From: Saturnia japonica
Taxonomy: Eukaryota > Arthropoda > Insecta > Lepidoptera > Saturniidae
Assembly: GCA_033032175.1 (NCBI GenBank)
Contig: CM065308.1
Coordinates: 22,808,952-22,872,951, forward strand
DNA: 64,000 bases
Direction of reading: 5' to 3'
How positions within the stretch are numbered: position 1 is the stretch's first letter; the number at the start of each line of letters is the position of its first letter. Positions 62,801 to 64,000 of the stretch are shown piece after piece. Both the position numbers and the translations under genes were made by a program. Below the pieces are notes generated by a model. The model saw only the letters and a list, made by a program, of their open reading frames with translations. It did not search any database and had not been told where the DNA came from.

Positions 62801-64000
62801 ATTCCTCGTGTTATTGAATCCGGACTTTTGATAAAATCCCTTTAATCCCTATATAATATCTTTAATTAATGAGCCAGACTCGGAACAGAGTGCAGCCGCG
62901 AGTGTCGCGAGTGTCGCGAGTGTCACGACACTCCTCAGTCTCGATACAAACGAGATTAACCTGACTTACTTACAAATAAGTCTTATAACATAAATTCCTC
63001 GTGTTATTGAATCCGGACTTTTGATAAAATCCCTTTAATCCCTATATAATATCTTTAATTAATGAGCCAGACTCGGAACAGAGTGCAGCCGCGAGTGTCG
63101 CGAGTGTCGCGAGTGTCACGACACTCCTCAGTCTCGATACAAACGAGATTAACCTGACTTACTTACAAATAAGTCTTATAACATAAATTCCTCGTGTTAT
63201 TGAATCCGGACTTTTGATAAAATCCCTTTAATCCCTATATAATATCTTTAATTAATGAGCCAGACTCGGAACAGAGTGCAGCCGCGAGTGTCGCGAGTGT
63301 CGCGAGTGTCACGACACTCCTCAGTCTCGATACAAACGAGATTAACCTGACTTACTTACAAATAAGTTTTATAACATAAATTCCTCGTGTTATTGAATCC
63401 GGACTTTTGATAAAATCCCTTTAATCCCTATATAATATCTTTAATTAATGAGCCAGACTCGGAACAGAGTGCAGCCGCGAGTGTCGCGAGTGTCGCGAGT
63501 GTCACGACACTCCTCAGTCTCGATACAAACGAGATTAACCTGACTTACTTACAAATAAGTCTTATAACATAAATTCCTCGTGTTATTGAATCCGGACTTT
63601 TGATAAAATCCCTTTAATCCCTATATAATATCTTTAATTAATGAGCCAGACTCGGAACAGAGTGCAACCGCGAGTGTCGCGAGTGTCGCGAGTGTCACGA
63701 CACTCCTTAGTCTCGATACAAACGAGATTAACCTGACTTACTTACAAATAAGTCTTATAACATAAATTCCTCGTGTTATTGAATCCGGACTTTTGATAAA
63801 ATCCCTTTAATCCCTATATAATATCTTTAATTAATGAGCCAGACTCGGAACAGAGTGCAGCCGCGAGTGTCGCGAGTGTCGCGAGTGTCACGACACTCCT
63901 CAGTCTCGATACAAACGAGATTAACCTGACTTACTTACAAATAAGTCTTATAACATAAATTCCTCGTGTTATTGAATCCGGACTTTTGATAAAATCCCTT
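53875..64000. repeat. 193-bp satellite array, 52 monomers, continues off the window
   Basis: Counting each GTGCAG(A)CCG start gives 51 complete monomers and one partial from 53875 to the right edge. Lengths are 184, 193, 202 or 220 bp (one is 204). The differences come from 2, 3, 4 or 6 copies of an internal CGCGAGTGT unit. The rest of the monomer is nearly invariant. Each monomer also contains GAGTGTCACGACACTC (7-bp arms, 2-bp loop), CTCGATACAAACGAG and ACTTACAAATAAGT, all able to form small hairpins. Diagnostic variants are AAGTCTTAT/AAGTTTTAT, a CCCGAG form in most 202-bp units, and rare GTGCAACCG. No open frame of note. The left edge is sharp; the right edge is outside the window. Confidence 0.97.

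Noticed and set aside
53875..64000. CRISPR-like appearance of regular repeats
   Set aside because: The whole monomer repeats with no unique spacers, and the sequence is animal. It is a satellite.

Overview
This is eukaryotic, AT-rich DNA with scattered CpG-rich patches. The repeats point to a moth or butterfly (Lepidoptera): non-autonomous Helitrons with a TC...ATTAATACGTG start, jockey- and RTE-like LINE debris, tRNA-derived SINEs, and retroposons ending in GGCGCCAAAACAA plus an AAG-rich tail. Almost nothing is conventional coding sequence. Most open frames are chance or antisense shadows of repeats.

Gene content. I can support one host gene, on the + strand. A CpG-rich promoter (about 2290-2574) precedes a first coding exon (2575-2689). 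An 18-kb intron separates it from a 60-bp second exon (20869-20928). Both exons end in phase 1, and joining them leaves the frame open. No later exon is evident, so the gene probably continues past the window and most of the sequence is probably intron. Two short ATG-plus-donor sites (30346 and 34560) also end in phase 1 and could be alternative first exons. I could not name the gene.

Layout. 1-2.3 kb: upstream flank with a 42-bp minisatellite. 2.3-2.7 kb: promoter and exon 1. 2.7-20.9 kb: intron 1, with a tail-to-tail Helitron pair, a LINE 3' end and several smaller repeats. 20.9-47 kb: probable intron 2, repeat-dense. It holds a 630-bp hAT-type MITE with perfect 8-bp target duplications, a GC-rich retroposon with a 62-nt poly(A) and a 13-bp target duplication, and LINE ORF1 and RT fragments. 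47.3-51.5 kb: a 3,651-bp hAT element with a decayed ZMYM1-like transposase and perfect 8-bp duplications, apparently inserted into an older TIR element. 53.9-64 kb: a satellite of 52 monomers, mostly 193 bp, running off the window edge. Its monomer length varies in 9-bp steps and it carries higher-order duplications.

The items most worth a second look are the satellite's structure, the nested hAT insertion, the retroposon with separately dispersed head and tail, the inverted Helitron pair and the candidate alternative first exons.
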